Shown piece by piece: positions 27,097-38,749 of a stretch of 64,000 nt of DNA (position 1 is its first letter; each line of letters starts with the position of its first letter). This DNA is from Bacillus sp. MYb209 (lineage in GTDB: Bacteria > Bacillota > Bacilli > Bacillales > Bacillaceae_G). The stretch spans positions 310,001 through 374,000 of the forward strand of contig NZ_PCNZ01000004.1 of assembly GCF_002975175.1 (NCBI RefSeq), read 5' to 3'. The notes under the pieces were generated by a model. The model was not told where the DNA came from. It made no database searches and saw nothing but the letters and a program-made list of their open reading frames with translations. A program made the translations under genes and the position numbers.

Positions 27097-29040
27097 CTAC
27101 ATAACCCTCTTAAACATCTTCTCTAACTCATAAGTAGAATGATGCACCAGAATCGGTCTTCCATGCGGACATGTATATGGGTTTGTCGTCGTACGAAGTT
27201 CTTCGAGTAAAGCGAATATTTGATCGTTCGTTAAATATTGATTTGCTTTAATGGAAGCTTTACAGCTCATCATGATGGCTGCTTCTTCTCGTAGTTTTTT
27301 AATATCAACTTTTTTTAGTTTGACAACTTGCTCCATCATTTCGTCGATAATTTCTGTTTCTTGTCCTTTTGGGAACCACGTTGGGTGCGAACGAACAATA
27401 AAGGATTGATGGCCGAATTGCTCCAAGAATAGACCGACTTTTTTCAGTTCTTCTAGCTGCTCTTCAACACGTAAAAATTCGGTAAGAGATAAATCGATAC
27501 GGTACGGTACAAGTAGTTCTTGTACTTCTTGCGTAACTCGTCCCACTTTATCACGGAAGTATTCATAATTGATACGTTCTTGTGCTGCATGCTGGTCAAT
27601 CATATATAGCCCGTTATCATTTTGAGCGAAAATATATGTTCCGTGCATTTGTCCAATTGGATAAAGCGGTGGTAGGTCATTACCGTTCATTTCAATCTCT
27701 TCTATCTCCCCGACTTCTTCTTCCAATTCTTCTAATTCAAAGTCTTCTTCGTTACTGTTCCATGATTTTTCTTCCCTAATTGGTTCTTCGATTATCGGTT
27801 TATTAGATGGCTGCCAACTTTGTTCTTCTCTTACGAGTGACTGTGGTGGTTGCCATTCTTGCTTCGGCGGTTGCCAAAGTTGTGCTGGTTGTTTCACAGT
27901 CGTTGTTTCTTCTTGTTTCTCATCCATGCCAGTCGGTAAAACGATGTTTGGCACCTGTGGTTCTTTCGGCTTTGTATGCTCAAACTGGAACTGCCCTTGC
28001 ACACTTTCATCTTTTTCTTTTTTCTTCGTTGTTACACCAGCATCTGGAATGAGCTGTATTTTTTTGAATGCAGCTTGCAATGTTTCTTCGATAAGCTTTA
28101 GCAATTCTTGTTCTTTACTAAAGCGTACTTCTAATTTTGCTGGATGTACGTTTACATCAACAAGCATTGGATCCATTTCAATTGATAAGAAGCTGATTGG
28201 GTATCGTCCGATTGGCAGTAACGTATGATATCCTTGCTGAATTGCTTTCATTAATACGAAATTTCGAACGTAACGGCCATTTACAATCGTTGACATATAG
28301 TTACGAGACGCTCTCGTTACTTCTGGTAATGTTACATAACCTTTAATGGTAAAGTCTAGAGACTCAGCTTCAATCGGAATCAGCTTCTTCGCAACTTGAA
28401 TGCTGTAAATCGATGCAAGTACTTGTCTTACATCACCGTTTCCTGATGTATGAAGCAATTTTTTTTCATTATGAAACAGTTTTAACGATACTTCGGGATG
28501 TGACATTGCAATACGATACACGATATCTGTAATGTTACCAAGCTCTGTATGAATAGTTTTCATATATTTAAGGCGCGCTGGTGTATTAAAGAATAAGTTT
28601 TGTACTGTGATATCTGTTCCTTTTCGGCTCGCCGTTTTCTCTTGTTTTATAATGTCTCCACCTTTAATAATAAGGTGTGTACCAGGCGCATCACCGGTGC
28701 TTGTGATTAATTCTAATTCACTTACAGAAGCAATACTCGGCAGGGCCTCTCCACGGAAACCGAGCGTTCTTATACGAAATAGATCATTTTCATCTTTAAT
28801 TTTGCTCGTTGCGTGGCGTTCAAATGCAACGATACAATCTTCTTCTGCAATGCCATCTCCATTATCAATGATGCGAATTTTCGATAACCCAGCTTCTTCT
28901 AAGTGGATTTCAATAGATGTACTATTCGCATCGATGGAATTTTCCACGAGTTCTTTTACAACTGAGGCAGGGCGCTCTACTACTTCCCCTGCCGCAATTA
29001 AGTTAGAGAGTTGATCATCGAGTTTGCGAATTTTCCCCAT
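27097..29040 (-). CDS. mutL: DNA mismatch repair protein MutL
   Basis: A 647-residue mismatch repair endonuclease. The N-terminal GHKL ATPase motifs are [22 protein letters not shown], and HATSKI followed by [15 protein letters not shown]; a Pro/Gln/Glu-rich linker covers about 345-440. The C-terminal dimerisation and nicking domain carries [12 protein letters not shown] and the zinc-site motifs SCKASIKA and CPHGRP, so the endonuclease site is complete, as expected in bacteria without MutH. It follows mutS by eight bases in the same operon. Confidence 0.97.
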   Translation of the reverse strand: MGKIRKLDDQLSNLIAAGEVVERPASVVKELVENSIDANSTSIEIHLEEAGLSKIRIIDNGDGIAEEDCIVAFERHATSKIKDENDLFRIRTLGFRGEALPSIASVSELELITSTGDAPGTHLIIKGGDIIKQEKTASRKGTDITVQNLFFNTPARLKYMKTIHTELGNITDIVYRIAMSHPEVSLKLFHNEKKLLHTSGNGDVRQVLASIYSIQVAKKLIPIEAESLDFTIKGYVTLPEVTRASRNYMSTIVNGRYVRNFVLMKAIQQGYHTLLPIGRYPISFLSIEMDPMLVDVNVHPAKLEVRFSKEQELLKLIEETLQAAFKKIQLIPDAGVTTKKKEKDESVQGQFQFEHTKPKEPQVPNIVLPTGMDEKQEETTTVKQPAQLWQPPKQEWQPPQSLVREEQSWQPSNKPIIEEPIREEKSWNSNEEDFELEELEEEVGEIEEIEMNGNDLPPLYPIGQMHGTYIFAQNDNGLYMIDQHAAQERINYEYFRDKVGRVTQEVQELLVPYRIDLSLTEFLRVEEQLEELKKVGLFLEQFGHQSFIVRSHPTWFPKGQETEIIDEMMEQVVKLKKVDIKKLREEAAIMMSCKASIKANQYLTNDQIFALLEELRTTTNPYTCPHGRPILVHHSTYELEKMFKRVM

Positions 29041-29048
29041 CTACTTAC

Positions 29049-31721
29049 TCATCCTTTCTTTAACTTTTTCTGTAAACGATACAGTTCGTTCATCGCTTCT
29101 AAAGGCGTCATATCGAGTAAATCAATCTTTTTAATTTGTGTAAGTACTGCCGTTTCTTTTTGATTGAGCACAGGCTTGTCTTGTTTTTTCGAAGATTGTT
29201 CTCCTCCAAAGAAAGATAGTTGTGATTCTTCGTCTGTCTCTTCTTTCTTTTCTTGTATTTTTGCCGGTTCTTCTTTTACAATAACTGGTTCTGGAGCAAC
29301 TTCTTGCACTTTCACTTCTACTCGTTTCGGAATAATAATTTCTTCCTGTCCTTCTAGTTGCGCTAACACTTCTTTCGCACGAGCGATTAAGCTATCTGGA
29401 AGCTCGGCAAGTTGAGCAACGTGAATTCCGTAACTTTTATCAGCCGCTCCATCTTGAATTTTATGAAGGAAAACTACTTTTCCATTCTCTTCAATTGCTG
29501 AAACATGTACATTCTTTAGTTGGTCTAAACTTTCTTCTAACACTGTTAATTCATGATAGTGTGTAGAGAATAATGTTTTCGCACCAATTTGGTCATGAAT
29601 ATGTTCAATGATTGCTTGTGCAAGTGCCATACCATCGTACGTAGATGTACCGCGTCCAATTTCATCGAATAAAATTAAACTTCTTTCTGATGCATTTGCA
29701 ATTGCATTTTTCGCTTCTAACATTTCAACCATAAATGTACTTTGACCTGAGATTAAATCATCTGCTGCACCAATTCTCGTAAAGATTTGATCGAAGACAG
29801 GTAATACTGCTTCTGTCGCTGGTACAAAGCAACCAATTTGTGACATAACAGTAACAAGTGCTAATTGTCTCATATACGTACTTTTACCAGACATGTTCGG
29901 TCCTGTAATTAAAAAGACATCCATCTTCTCCGGCATAATACAATCATTCGGTACATACAATTTCCCGTTCAATACTTTTTCAACGACAGGATGACGACCA
30001 TCTTTAATAAAGATTTCGCGCTTAGTTGTTAAAACAGGTTTTACAAACTGCTCTTCTTCACTAACTGTCGCAAAGCTTTGCAGTACGTCTAGTTCACTAA
30101 TTACTTTCGCTAAGTGTTGCAATTTCGGTATGAATGCTTTTACTTCTTCGCGAAGTGCTGTAAATAAATCGTATTCTAATTGTACAATTTTCTCTTCTGC
30201 TTCTAAGATTAATGTTTCTTTTTCTTTTAGTTCATCTGTTATGAAACGTTCTGCATTTGCAAGTGTTTGTTTACGCTCATAGCGCCCTTCTGGAAGTGCT
30301 GCAAGATTCGCCTTCGTCACTTCAATGTAGTAGCCGAAAATACGGTTATACCCAATTTTTAATGATTTAACCCCTGTAATATCACGCTCTCGTTTTTCAA
30401 GCTCAGCAATCCACGTTTTTCCGTTTTTACTAACGTAACGATATTGATCAAGCTTGTCATTATAACCGTCTTTAATAATATCTCCATCTTTAATAGAAAG
30501 CGGTGGGTTTTCTTGAATACTTCTTCCTAGTAATTCAGTTAAGCTCTCACATGGATCCGCACCTTGAATTAACCTTGCTGCATAAGCATTATCTAAAAGA
30601 CTAATCGCTTCTAAAATAGCTGGTACTTGAAGTAAAGAACGTCTTAATTGTAATAGGTCCCGTGCATTTACATTACCAAATGCAACTTTCCCTGCTAAAC
30701 GCTCTAAATCATATACTTCTTTTAACTTTTCTTTTAAATCTTCACGTAAGAAGTAATCATTTACAAACGTTTCAACCATTTCTAAACGCTCTTCAACTTT
30801 TTCTTTCTGGATAAGTGGACGTTCCATCCACTGTTTTAACATACGCCCACCCATAGCCGTTTTTGTTTTGTCTAATAGCCATAATAATGAGCCTGTCTTT
30901 TCCTTCGTACGAAGAGTCTCTGTTAACTCTAAATTACGTTTTGAATGCACATCAATTTTCATAAATTGGTTCGTGTAATAAATTTCTACTGGTTGCAAGT
31001 GATCTAACGAACGTTTTTGTGTTCTTATCACATAGTTAAATAAGCGTCCAATTGCTTTAATTAACTTTGCTTGTGAAACATTTTTCACAAGATGTTCTAG
31101 TCCTTCTGGAATAGTTGTTGCATCTTCATACGAAATCGTCATTTTTAATGTTTCAGTTAATTTATTTAATTCATCTTTTGAAAAAGTAGAATCTACAACA
31201 ATTTCTTTCGAACCAGTCGCATACACTTCTAATAAAATGTCTTCTACCGAACCTGTTAATAACGTCACTGTATTTTGTCCAGTCGTTAAGTCATTACAAG
31301 CTAGCGCATAAGATCCATCTTCGAAATGTGTTAATGCTGCTAAGAAGTTATTCTCTTTCTCGTCTATTGTACGCCCTTCCATCATCGTTCCTGGCGTAAT
31401 TAGTTGTACTACTTCACGACGTACTACACCTTTAGCTATTTTTGGATCTTCCACTTGCTCACAAACAGCTACTTTATATCCTTTTTCAACAAGTTGTTCA
31501 ATATAATTTTTAGCTGCATGATGCGGTACACCGCACATCGGTATACGTTCACTACTACCACCATCTCGGCTCGTTAATGTAATTTCAAGTTCATGAGCTG
31601 CTTTAACCGCATCTTCAAAGAACATTTCATAAAAATCACCTAATCGGAAAAATAAAAAGGCATCTTGATAGTCTGCCTTAACCTTTAAGTATTGCTGTAT
31701 CATAGGCGTATATTGCGTCAT
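29049..31721 (-). CDS. mutS: DNA mismatch repair protein MutS
   Basis: A 890-residue mismatch-recognition ATPase. The mismatch-binding Phe-x-Glu is in [12 protein letters not shown], the Walker A is [13 protein letters not shown] near 605, Walker B lies in [16 protein letters not shown], and the His switch is in [10 protein letters not shown] charged Lys/Glu/Pro-rich linker precedes the C-terminal [18 protein letters not shown] helix that tethers MutS and binds the clamp. First gene of mutS-mutL; preceded by cotE, which has its own terminator. Confidence 0.98.
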   Translation of the reverse strand: MTQYTPMIQQYLKVKADYQDAFLFFRLGDFYEMFFEDAVKAAHELEITLTSRDGGSSERIPMCGVPHHAAKNYIEQLVEKGYKVAVCEQVEDPKIAKGVVRREVVQLITPGTMMEGRTIDEKENNFLAALTHFEDGSYALACNDLTTGQNTVTLLTGSVEDILLEVYATGSKEIVVDSTFSKDELNKLTETLKMTISYEDATTIPEGLEHLVKNVSQAKLIKAIGRLFNYVIRTQKRSLDHLQPVEIYYTNQFMKIDVHSKRNLELTETLRTKEKTGSLLWLLDKTKTAMGGRMLKQWMERPLIQKEKVEERLEMVETFVNDYFLREDLKEKLKEVYDLERLAGKVAFGNVNARDLLQLRRSLLQVPAILEAISLLDNAYAARLIQGADPCESLTELLGRSIQENPPLSIKDGDIIKDGYNDKLDQYRYVSKNGKTWIAELEKRERDITGVKSLKIGYNRIFGYYIEVTKANLAALPEGRYERKQTLANAERFITDELKEKETLILEAEEKIVQLEYDLFTALREEVKAFIPKLQHLAKVISELDVLQSFATVSEEEQFVKPVLTTKREIFIKDGRHPVVEKVLNGKLYVPNDCIMPEKMDVFLITGPNMSGKSTYMRQLALVTVMSQIGCFVPATEAVLPVFDQIFTRIGAADDLISGQSTFMVEMLEAKNAIANASERSLILFDEIGRGTSTYDGMALAQAIIEHIHDQIGAKTLFSTHYHELTVLEESLDQLKNVHVSAIEENGKVVFLHKIQDGAADKSYGIHVAQLAELPDSLIARAKEVLAQLEGQEEIIIPKRVEVKVQEVAPEPVIVKEEPAKIQEKKEETDEESQLSFFGGEQSSKKQDKPVLNQKETAVLTQIKKIDLLDMTPLEAMNELYRLQKKLKKG

Positions 31722-31869
31722 GTCTTTCCTCCATAATTCTTACATAATAATCTATATTCATATATATCAAATTTCACGGACACCCATATCTCCTATTCCA
31801 GGAGTCTTTCCTCATTATAGCACATTTCATAAGGAATCATGTTCATGCAGCACCACTTATGTACTGTAA

Positions 31870-31898
31870 AAAGCTAGGAAGAACTTCTCCCTAGCTTT
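31870..31898 (-). terminator. terminator of cotE
   Basis: AAAGCTAGG / CCTAGCTTT stem with an 11-base loop and T-run on the minus strand, a few bases after the cotE stop. Confidence 0.8.
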
Positions 31899-31901
31899 CT
31901 C

Positions 31902-32444
31902 TTACTCTTCTTCTGCATCGACGATAAAGTTCGGATCTAATTCTTCAAACTCATCATCATCGACTTGGAAATCCTCGTCTGATTCTACGCAACCTTCAGG
32001 ATTTACACTTACACAAATTTTCGTTTCCCCAACTACTTCTGTTACAAATTCACGTTCTACCGTCACAACAATTTTATTACCATTTGGCGATACAAGAGCT
32101 TCTAAACAATTTGGCGGCTGAATTACACGAGCAATAATTTCTAAATCGTCACCAGAGAAGTTTTTATCACGATACCCAATGCTTACTTCATCAGTGTAGT
32201 TAACACGTTCTGTTACAACTTCAGTCTTTGTGTTTCCATCAAATGAATACCAAGTGTTTACATCATAGAAACCTTCAATTTCCACATGTTTCCCATTCTT
32301 TCTCGCTTCGTACGAATGGTTAATTACCCAGCACCCTAAAATACTTGTTGGCTCATTATTCGATTCACATGTATGCGTTGACTTTGTATACTTACGTCCT
32401 TTTCCAACTACTGCTTTTGTAATAATCTCTCTAAATTCGGACAT
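31902..32444 (-). CDS. cotE: outer spore coat morphogenetic protein CotE
   Basis: A 180-residue protein that directs outer coat (and in this group exosporium) assembly in the mother cell. The conserved core reads [17 protein letters not shown], then [12 protein letters not shown] and DVNTWYSF; the C-terminus is very acidic ([18 protein letters not shown]), as in CotE of B. subtilis. GAGGAGGG lies before the ATG. It sits between ricA and mutS, each separated by a terminator, so it is expected to have its own sporulation promoter. Confidence 0.95.
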   Translation of the reverse strand: MSEFREIITKAVVGKGRKYTKSTHTCESNNEPTSILGCWVINHSYEARKNGKHVEIEGFYDVNTWYSFDGNTKTEVVTERVNYTDEVSIGYRDKNFSGDDLEIIARVIQPPNCLEALVSPNGNKIVVTVEREFVTEVVGETKICVSVNPEGCVESDEDFQVDDDEFEELDPNFIVDAEEE

Positions 32445-32548
32445 TCGTAACCCTCCTCAATCACTATTCACTTAATCATATGCGTGACAATAGCGGAATG
32501 TGTCATTCTTTTTTTTGAGAAGAATTTACGATATAACCCACAAAAAAA

Positions 32549-32575
32549 AAAGAGATGTCAATAAGACATCTCTTT
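32549..32575 (-). terminator. terminator of miaB-ricA
   Basis: AAAGAGATGTC / GACATCTCTTT, 11-bp perfect stem, overlapping the ricA stop codon and followed by a long T-run on the minus strand. Confidence 0.88.
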
Positions 32576-33005
32576 AACAACCACAATTTCCTTTTTTACT
32601 TTCTACCGCTGCACCAGTTTCACCCTTCAATACATCGCCGCCAGTTGAAACTAATATTTCATCTGTTACATTGTTAGAAATGGTACTAGCAACTAGCTGT
32701 AGTAAGTCATTTACATATGTTTGTGAAGATTTAAACTCCTGTACAACTGGGATATTATCTAACTTATCTTGAAGTGCATCAATTTCAGCTTCTACTTTTT
32801 TCAAAGCTTCCCATTTCCCATAATGTTGCAAGTTTACTGCTTGTTTTTGCAAAGCTTTTATTTCATCAATTGCTCGCTTTACATTTTCATTTTTATGAAT
32901 TTGTGCTTCTGCTCGCTTAAAGAAATCGACTTCTTCTGTTTCAGAGATCATTTTCGCTAATTCTTTCGCTTGCTCAACAATTTCATCTTTCGTATATACT
33001 TTCAT
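32574..33005 (-). CDS. ricA: RicA (YmcA) RNA-maturation and sporulation factor
   Basis: A 143-residue helical protein, a member of the RicA-RicF-RicT (Y-) complex that works with RNase Y in mRNA maturation and promotes biofilm formation, competence and sporulation. The helical core (EIVEQAKELAKMISETEEV, then FKRAEAQIHKNENVKRAI) is typical. The C-terminus ends KKGNCGC; cysteines there help to bind the complex's Fe-S clusters in the B. subtilis protein. It starts directly after the miaB stop with GAGGTG inside the end of miaB, so the two are coupled. Confidence 0.93.
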   Translation of the reverse strand: MKVYTKDEIVEQAKELAKMISETEEVDFFKRAEAQIHKNENVKRAIDEIKALQKQAVNLQHYGKWEALKKVEAEIDALQDKLDNIPVVQEFKSSQTYVNDLLQLVASTISNNVTDEILVSTGGDVLKGETGAAVESKKGNCGC

Positions 33006-33008
33006 CTA

Positions 33009-34538
33009 TTATTTCACCTCAATCGGTTCCTTAACCAATTCCCCGTTAAGAGACCAAGTTTTTGCTTCCGTTACTTTTACTTTCACAAGCTGACCAATTA
33101 AAGATTTTGAAGCAACAAAGTTTACAAGTTTATTCGTACGTGTGTATCCCGCAAGTACTTCAGGGTTATTCTTACTTTCCCCATCAACTAATACTTCTAC
33201 AATTTGTCCTATATAACGCTTATTCTTATTAACTGCATATTCATTCACTAGTGTATTTAAGCGTTGTAATCGCTCTTTCTTCACTTCCATCGGAACATTA
33301 TCCTGCATTTTTGCAGCTGGTGTACCTTCACGCGGAGAATAAATAAATGTGAATGCCGTATCAAATCCTACTTCACGATATAACGACATCGTCTCTTCAA
33401 ACTGCTCATCCGTTTCATTTGGGAAACCAACGATAATATCAGTCGTTAGTACTGCATTCGGAATGGTTTCTTTAATTTTTCGTACAAGCGCTAAATAGTG
33501 TTCTCGCGAATATTTACGCGCCATAATTTTAAGCATATCTGTACTACCAGATTGAACCGGTAAGTGGATATGTTCTACTAGGTTACCACCTTTTCCAAGA
33601 ACATCAATTAAATGATCGTCAAAATCACGTGGATGGCTTGTTGTAAAACGAATACGTGCGATATCGATTTTACGAAGTTCATCCATTAAATCGCCAAGAC
33701 CATATTGTATATCTTCAAAGTCTTTACCGTATGCGTTTACGTTTTGTCCAAGTAACGTAATTTCTTTATAACCGTTCGCAGCTAAATGGCGAATTTCTTT
33801 AATAATATCTTCTGGACGTCTGCTGCGCTCTTTTCCGCGTGTATACGGTACAATACAATATGTACAGAATTTATCACAGCCATACATAATATTTACCCAA
33901 GCTTTAATATCACCACGACGTACTTTCGGAAGGTTTTCAATTACATCCCCTTCTTTTGACCAAACTTCAACCACCGTCTCTTTTGAGAACATTGCGTCCT
34001 TTAAGATATACGGTAATCTATGAATATTATGTGTACCAAACACCATATCTACATGCTGATTTTTTTGCATAATTTTATTTACAACAGATTCCTCTTGAGA
34101 CATACAACCACATACACCAATTAAAAGATCCGGATTTCTTCGCTTTAATGATTTTAAATGACCAAGTTCACCGAACACTTTATTTTCAGCATTTTCACGA
34201 ATTGCACAAGTATTTAATAAAATCACATCTGCCTCTTCAGTTGAAAAGGTTGGCTCATATCCAAGTGTTGTAAAAATCCCAGCCATTACTTCTGTATCAT
34301 GCTCATTCATTTGACAGCCATATGTACGAATGTAAAACTTTCTTCCTGCGCCAAAATCACGGAACTCTTCAGGTAAGCCAAAATCTCGTTCAATTTTAAC
34401 TTCTTCTTTCCCACGCTTTTTCGCATCTTTCAAGGAAGGTGGTTGGTATACACTTTCAAAGTATTTACTATAATCTTTCTCTTCTTTTTTCGTAGAGGAA
34501 TTTGCTTGTCGACTTGCTAATCGTTGTTGCTCGTTCAT
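33009..34538 (-). CDS. miaB: tRNA 2-methylthio-N6-dimethylallyladenosine synthase MiaB
   Basis: A 509-residue radical SAM methylthiotransferase that makes ms2i6A at position 37 of tRNAs reading UNN codons. Domain order: a low-complexity Lys/Glu-rich N-terminus, the UPF0004 domain ([25 protein letters not shown] and GVCGCMSQ hold the three auxiliary cluster cysteines), radical [18 protein letters not shown] near 220, and a C-terminal TRAM domain. Start at 34538 follows GAAAGGAG; the further 11 codons to 34571 lack support. Operon with ricA. Confidence 0.96.
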   Translation of the reverse strand: MNEQQRLASRQANSSTKKEEKDYSKYFESVYQPPSLKDAKKRGKEEVKIERDFGLPEEFRDFGAGRKFYIRTYGCQMNEHDTEVMAGIFTTLGYEPTFSTEEADVILLNTCAIRENAENKVFGELGHLKSLKRRNPDLLIGVCGCMSQEESVVNKIMQKNQHVDMVFGTHNIHRLPYILKDAMFSKETVVEVWSKEGDVIENLPKVRRGDIKAWVNIMYGCDKFCTYCIVPYTRGKERSRRPEDIIKEIRHLAANGYKEITLLGQNVNAYGKDFEDIQYGLGDLMDELRKIDIARIRFTTSHPRDFDDHLIDVLGKGGNLVEHIHLPVQSGSTDMLKIMARKYSREHYLALVRKIKETIPNAVLTTDIIVGFPNETDEQFEETMSLYREVGFDTAFTFIYSPREGTPAAKMQDNVPMEVKKERLQRLNTLVNEYAVNKNKRYIGQIVEVLVDGESKNNPEVLAGYTRTNKLVNFVASKSLIGQLVKVKVTEAKTWSLNGELVKEPIEVK

Positions 34539-34936
34539 CGGTAATCTCCTTTCACCCTTAACTATACACACTCTCTGTAGTCCATTTTAATGCGCTTAGA
34601 CCCATCTCAATGATGTTAGATAGCTTGAGAGATAACTTGCCCTTTGAAACTTGAGTAATCGATCTAATCATCCGTAAGAATGAAGTCTTCCCCACACAAA
34701 TAGACATTCCCTTTTTATTATTTCATCTTGTCCTATTGAAAAGCATATTGCTTTATCCCTATACACATTATCATAGTATAGAACGTTTAGCCAACTTTAA
34801 CGAAGAAAAAGCCTTATCCTACATTACATTTCACAGTTAATGAACATGCTATTTTTATACAACGATTTATATATTATTTTATCATTCTGAATTTTCTAAG
34901 TAAACAAATCTATTAATTATTTTTATTCCCTCAAAA

Positions 34937-34962
34937 AGAAGGTTGCCAAGTGGCAACCTTCT
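34937..34962 (-). terminator. terminator of korAB
   Basis: AGAAGGTTGCCA / TGGCAACCTTCT, 12-bp perfect stem with a two-base loop and T-run on the minus strand. The remaining bases 34539-34936 are AT-rich and probably hold the miaB promoter; nothing else was recognised. Confidence 0.88.
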
Positions 34963-34971
34963 CTCCGATCA

Positions 34972-35838
34972 TTACATAAATTCAGCAACAAGCTCATCAA
35001 ACATTTTCTGATCCATATTCAAATCAGCTTGCACTAAAGGCTTTTCACTATAGTCTTTTACAAGCTCTTGGTAAGAAGGCTGCTTTGTATTTTGATAAAT
35101 CAAACCTGTTACTAACCCGTTCTTTTCCATTAATGTTTGCATAGCCATCATGCGGTTAGATGGATCATATCCTTCTACTGTACTTAGTTTCGTTAAATTC
35201 TCTTTAAACCAATCATAAGTATTTACTTTATTGTAAGTAACACATGGACTAAATACATTAATTAATGAAAAGCCTTTATGGTTAATACCAGCTTCAATAA
35301 TTTGCGTTAATTCTTTTAAATCACTTGAAAAGCTTTGCGCCACAAATGTCGCACCGGCTGTTAAAGCCATTTCCATAACATTTAGTGATGGTTCAATTGA
35401 ACCTTGTGGTGTACTTTTCGTTTTAAATCCAGCTTCACTACGTGGTGAAGTTTGACCTTTTGTTAATCCGTAAATTTGGTTATCCATTACGATGTACGTA
35501 ATATCAATGTTACGACGAATAGAATGGATTGTATGTCCCATACCAATCGCAAAACCATCACCGTCACCACCTGATGCGATAACTGTTAAATCACGATTTG
35601 CCATTTTCACACCTTGTGCAATCGGAAGAGCACGTCCGTGAATACTATGCAAACCATATGAATTAATATACCCTGAAATACGACCGGAACAGCCGATACC
35701 AGAAATAACAGCTAGCTCATCTGGATTTAAACCAACGTTAGCTGCCGCACGCTGAATCGCAGCCTGCACCGAGAAGTCTCCGCAACCTGGGCACCAGTTT
35801 GGTTTTACACTGTTACGAAAGTCCTTAAATGTTGCCAT
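34972..35838 (-). CDS. korB: 2-oxoacid:ferredoxin oxidoreductase beta subunit
   Basis: A 288-residue thiamine-diphosphate subunit of a ferredoxin-dependent 2-oxoacid (probably 2-oxoglutarate) oxidoreductase. PNWCPGCGDF near residue 15 starts the subunit, GIGCSGRISGY binds the cofactor, and the TPP motif is GDGDGFAIGMGH to MDNQIYG. The two N-terminal cysteines, with later ones, would hold a [4Fe-4S] cluster. It begins 14 bases inside the end of korA, so they are translated together. Ferredoxin is not encoded nearby. Confidence 0.92.
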   Translation of the reverse strand: MATFKDFRNSVKPNWCPGCGDFSVQAAIQRAAANVGLNPDELAVISGIGCSGRISGYINSYGLHSIHGRALPIAQGVKMANRDLTVIASGGDGDGFAIGMGHTIHSIRRNIDITYIVMDNQIYGLTKGQTSPRSEAGFKTKSTPQGSIEPSLNVMEMALTAGATFVAQSFSSDLKELTQIIEAGINHKGFSLINVFSPCVTYNKVNTYDWFKENLTKLSTVEGYDPSNRMMAMQTLMEKNGLVTGLIYQNTKQPSYQELVKDYSEKPLVQADLNMDQKMFDELVAEFM

Positions 35839-37582
35839 TTAATACAACCCCTTTTTTACATTCGTTGTAAATCTCTTTCGGCAAGAATGGATTTCCATCG
35901 TATTTTAAAAGACTAGAAATTTTCTCACCATTGCCAAGATTCATTTTCATAATGTTAGCAAGCTGACCAGTTGCATTGTTTTCTACTACTACAACACGCT
36001 TCGCTTTTTTCACAAGTGGATCGATTTCAGCTGTTGGGAACGGATGAATTAAACGTACATGGGCATGGTTTACTTTCATTCCCTCTTGTTCCAAACGCTT
36101 CATTGCCTCTTCGATCGCACCACGAGTTGAGTTAAAGCCAACTAACAATACGTCTGCGTCATCATGCTTAGCATTTTTGTAAATAGGGGTATTAAACTGC
36201 AAGTTCGCCATTTTACGGAAACGTTTGTCCATTTGATCTTTACGATTTAACGCTGATTCAGATGGTTTACCCGTTTCATCATGTTCTACACCTGTAACAT
36301 GGTGAATACCATTTTTCATACCAGGTAAAACACGTGGTGAAATTCCATCTTCTGTTACTTCATAACGCTTGAAGTATGCTTTATTTTCACGTTCTGGTAA
36401 TTCTACTTCTAAATCAAGCTTACCGCGACGAATTTCAACTTTATCTAACTTAAGTGGTTCTACTGTTTGCTTTCCTAAAGAAAGCTGTAGATCTGTTAAG
36501 AAGATAACAGGCACTTGATATTCTTCTGCTAGGTTAAACGCTTCTACAATATCATAGAAAGCTTCTTCAACTGTACTTGGTGCCATTACGATTTTTGGAA
36601 TTTCACCATGCGTTCCGTAAATCATAGCCATTAAGTCAGACTGCTCTTGTTTTGTTGGTAAGCCCGTACTTGGACCACCACGTTGTGTATCAATGATAAC
36701 TAGCGGTGTTTCAGTAATACCTGCTAAACCAATTGCTTCCATCATTAAAGAAAGACCAGGACCAGCAGATGCTGTTAATGTACGAACACCAGCGTAGTTT
36801 GCACCAATCGCCATTGTACAAGCTGCGATTTCATCCTCAGTTTGGATTACTGTTCCGCCGACTTTCGGTAACTTTTTAATTAAATATTCCATAATTTCAG
36901 ATGCAGGTGTGATTGGATATGCAGACATAAAGCGAGCACCACCAGCTACCGCACCAAATGCGATTGCATCGTTTCCAATCATAAACATGCGTTTCTTACC
37001 GTCAGCTTTTTCAAGCTGCATCATGTTTACTTTCTCACCAAGCAATTCTTTCATGTATTGAGAGCCACGTTTAATTGCTTCCATATTCTTTTGAACGACT
37101 TGCTCTCCTTTACGACCAAAGATTTCTTCAACAACCTCTAAATAAGCTGTTTCGTCTAATCCTAATACCGCACTAGATGCCCCAACAGCAACCATGTTTT
37201 TCATTAAAGATGTACCTAATTCTGAAGCGATATCTGTAAACGGTATCACATATAGCTTTACATCTGTATTATCAGGTATTGTCGGATTAAATTTCGCATC
37301 CGCAACTACAATTCCGCCCGGACGTAGTTCGTGGAAGTTAAAATCAATTGTTTCTTGATCAAAAGCAATTAAAATATCTAAATCATCTGAGATCGCACGT
37401 ACTTCTGTTGTACTTACACGAATTTTATTATTTGTATGGCCGCCTTTAATACGTGATGAGAAGTGGCGGTAACCGTATAGGTAATATCCTAATCGGTTTA
37501 ATGCAATACAGAAGATTTCTCCTGTACTTTCAATTCCTTCACCTTGTTGGCCTCCAACTTTCCATGAAAGTTGACTAATCAT
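35825..37582 (-). CDS. korA: 2-oxoacid:ferredoxin oxidoreductase alpha subunit (gamma-alpha fusion)
   Basis: A 585-residue subunit in which the gamma domain (about 1-185: WKVGGQQGEGIESTGEIF, then HFSSRIKGGHTNNKIRVS) is fused to the alpha pyrimidine-binding domain (about 195-585: AYPITPASEIMEYL, ETPLVIIDTQRGGPSTGLPT). This is the arrangement usual in Bacillus and in mycobacterial KorA. With korB it decarboxylates a 2-oxoacid to the CoA thioester and reduces ferredoxin. It is the first gene of the pair. Confidence 0.93.
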   Translation of the reverse strand: MISQLSWKVGGQQGEGIESTGEIFCIALNRLGYYLYGYRHFSSRIKGGHTNNKIRVSTTEVRAISDDLDILIAFDQETIDFNFHELRPGGIVVADAKFNPTIPDNTDVKLYVIPFTDIASELGTSLMKNMVAVGASSAVLGLDETAYLEVVEEIFGRKGEQVVQKNMEAIKRGSQYMKELLGEKVNMMQLEKADGKKRMFMIGNDAIAFGAVAGGARFMSAYPITPASEIMEYLIKKLPKVGGTVIQTEDEIAACTMAIGANYAGVRTLTASAGPGLSLMMEAIGLAGITETPLVIIDTQRGGPSTGLPTKQEQSDLMAMIYGTHGEIPKIVMAPSTVEEAFYDIVEAFNLAEEYQVPVIFLTDLQLSLGKQTVEPLKLDKVEIRRGKLDLEVELPERENKAYFKRYEVTEDGISPRVLPGMKNGIHHVTGVEHDETGKPSESALNRKDQMDKRFRKMANLQFNTPIYKNAKHDDADVLLVGFNSTRGAIEEAMKRLEQEGMKVNHAHVRLIHPFPTAEIDPLVKKAKRVVVVENNATGQLANIMKMNLGNGEKISSLLKYDGNPFLPKEIYNECKKGVVLNGNI

Positions 37583-37761
37583 CTCCTACACCCCTTTTGG
37601 CTGCATTCATTGTAGTGTATTTTTTTACAGTAATAGTTTAGCATTTTTTATGCAAATAAACTACAATGGACGCAAATTATGCCTCTTCTGTTTTCCCTGA
37701 ATCTTTAGTATAATGCTATTTCGTTTACCATTCTAGTATTAGGTCTTAAAAAAATCAATAA

Positions 37762-38690
37762 TTAGAAAGTAATACGATCAATAAAATTTTTATACAAAAA
37801 ATGCTCTACCATTGATTCACTATACTTTTTACAAAGTTGGTTAATTATATTTTCATAATCCTTATACGTTTCTACACCTATAACCGTTTCTAAAATCCCA
37901 TCAAAATCAGAACCAAACCCTATATTTTTTTCTCCACCTAATGAACAAATATATTCCACATGCCTTAATATATCCGTTACATTCGCTCGTCTTTCATTCG
38001 TTAAAAATTGCGGTACAAAAGTAACTCCAATAATGCTATTTCGATTTATGAGAGCCCTTATTTGTTCGTCATTCAAATTGCGTGGATGCTGGCATAGGTG
38101 ATGGCAGTTCGAGTGAGATGCAATCGGATTTTGTGCAATTTCAATAACATCCCAAAAGCTCCTTTCATTTAAGTGAGACACATCGGTCCATAAATGTAAC
38201 TTATTAAGTTCTTGTACAACTTGTCTACCAAATGTAGTTAAACCTGCTCCACGTGCCTCTAGCGCTCCATCAGCTAACAGATTGGCATAGTTCCATGTCA
38301 ATCCGAAGGAACGTACACCTAAGCGATAAAACAAACGTAATTTCATCGCTTCTTTTCCAATTGCTTCGCATCCTTCTAATGTTAATAATGCTCCAATCTC
38401 GTCCTGTTTTAACATGTTAATATCATTTTTTGTCTGAATAAACTTCATTCCTGGTAGCGATAGAATTTCATTATGAAAAATATCTATCATTTGCAGCGCA
38501 ACTTCAAAACGCTTTTCATACGCTACTGTTTCTGGTACATATATAGCAAAGCATTGTATACTTCCTTTTCTTTTCTTTTCTTTAATTGTTCAAATGTAAT
38601 ATGTAATTGTGAATCGTTTTGAAAGTCTTTTTTTCCCTTTGCACTCCATAACTGAAAGAGTACATCGCAATGAGCATCAAAAATTTTCAT
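37762..38690 (-). pseudogene. M19 (renal-type) dipeptidase, frameshifted
   Basis: A membrane-type dipeptidase split into two frames. The first 55 codons or so (38690 to about 38580) hold the zinc motif FDAHCDVLFQLW and run to FEQLKKRKEKE, then out of frame to a stop at 38523. The second frame resumes as GSIQCFAIYVPE and continues with ALLTLEGCEAIG, ASHSNCHHLCQHPRNL and IGFGSDFDG to 37762, so all metal ligands exist in the DNA. The join lies in an AAAAG repeat with one unit too many; removing five bases restores LKKRKGSIQCFA. GGAGG lies before the ATG at 38690. Probably inactive in this strain, unless slippage or a sequencing error is involved. Confidence 0.88.
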
Positions 38691-38709
38691 TTTCATTCCT
38701 CCACTATAA

Positions 38710-38745
38710 AAACAACCTGTTTGCATACATGCAAACAGGTTGTTT
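38710..38745 (-). terminator. terminator of spoVS
   Basis: AAACAACCTGTTTGC / GCAAACAGGTTGTTT, 15-bp perfect stem with a six-base loop, immediately after spoVS. Confidence 0.9.
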
Positions 38746-38749
38746 CAAC

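Noticed and set aside
27582-28228. Several plus-strand frames opposite mutL (65-100 codons).
   Set aside because: Antisense shadows of a highly conserved gene with no own ribosome sites.
38510-38600. Programmed ribosomal frameshift as the reason for the split dipeptidase.
   Set aside because: The split fits a five-base repeat gain exactly, and M19 dipeptidases are not known to use recoding.
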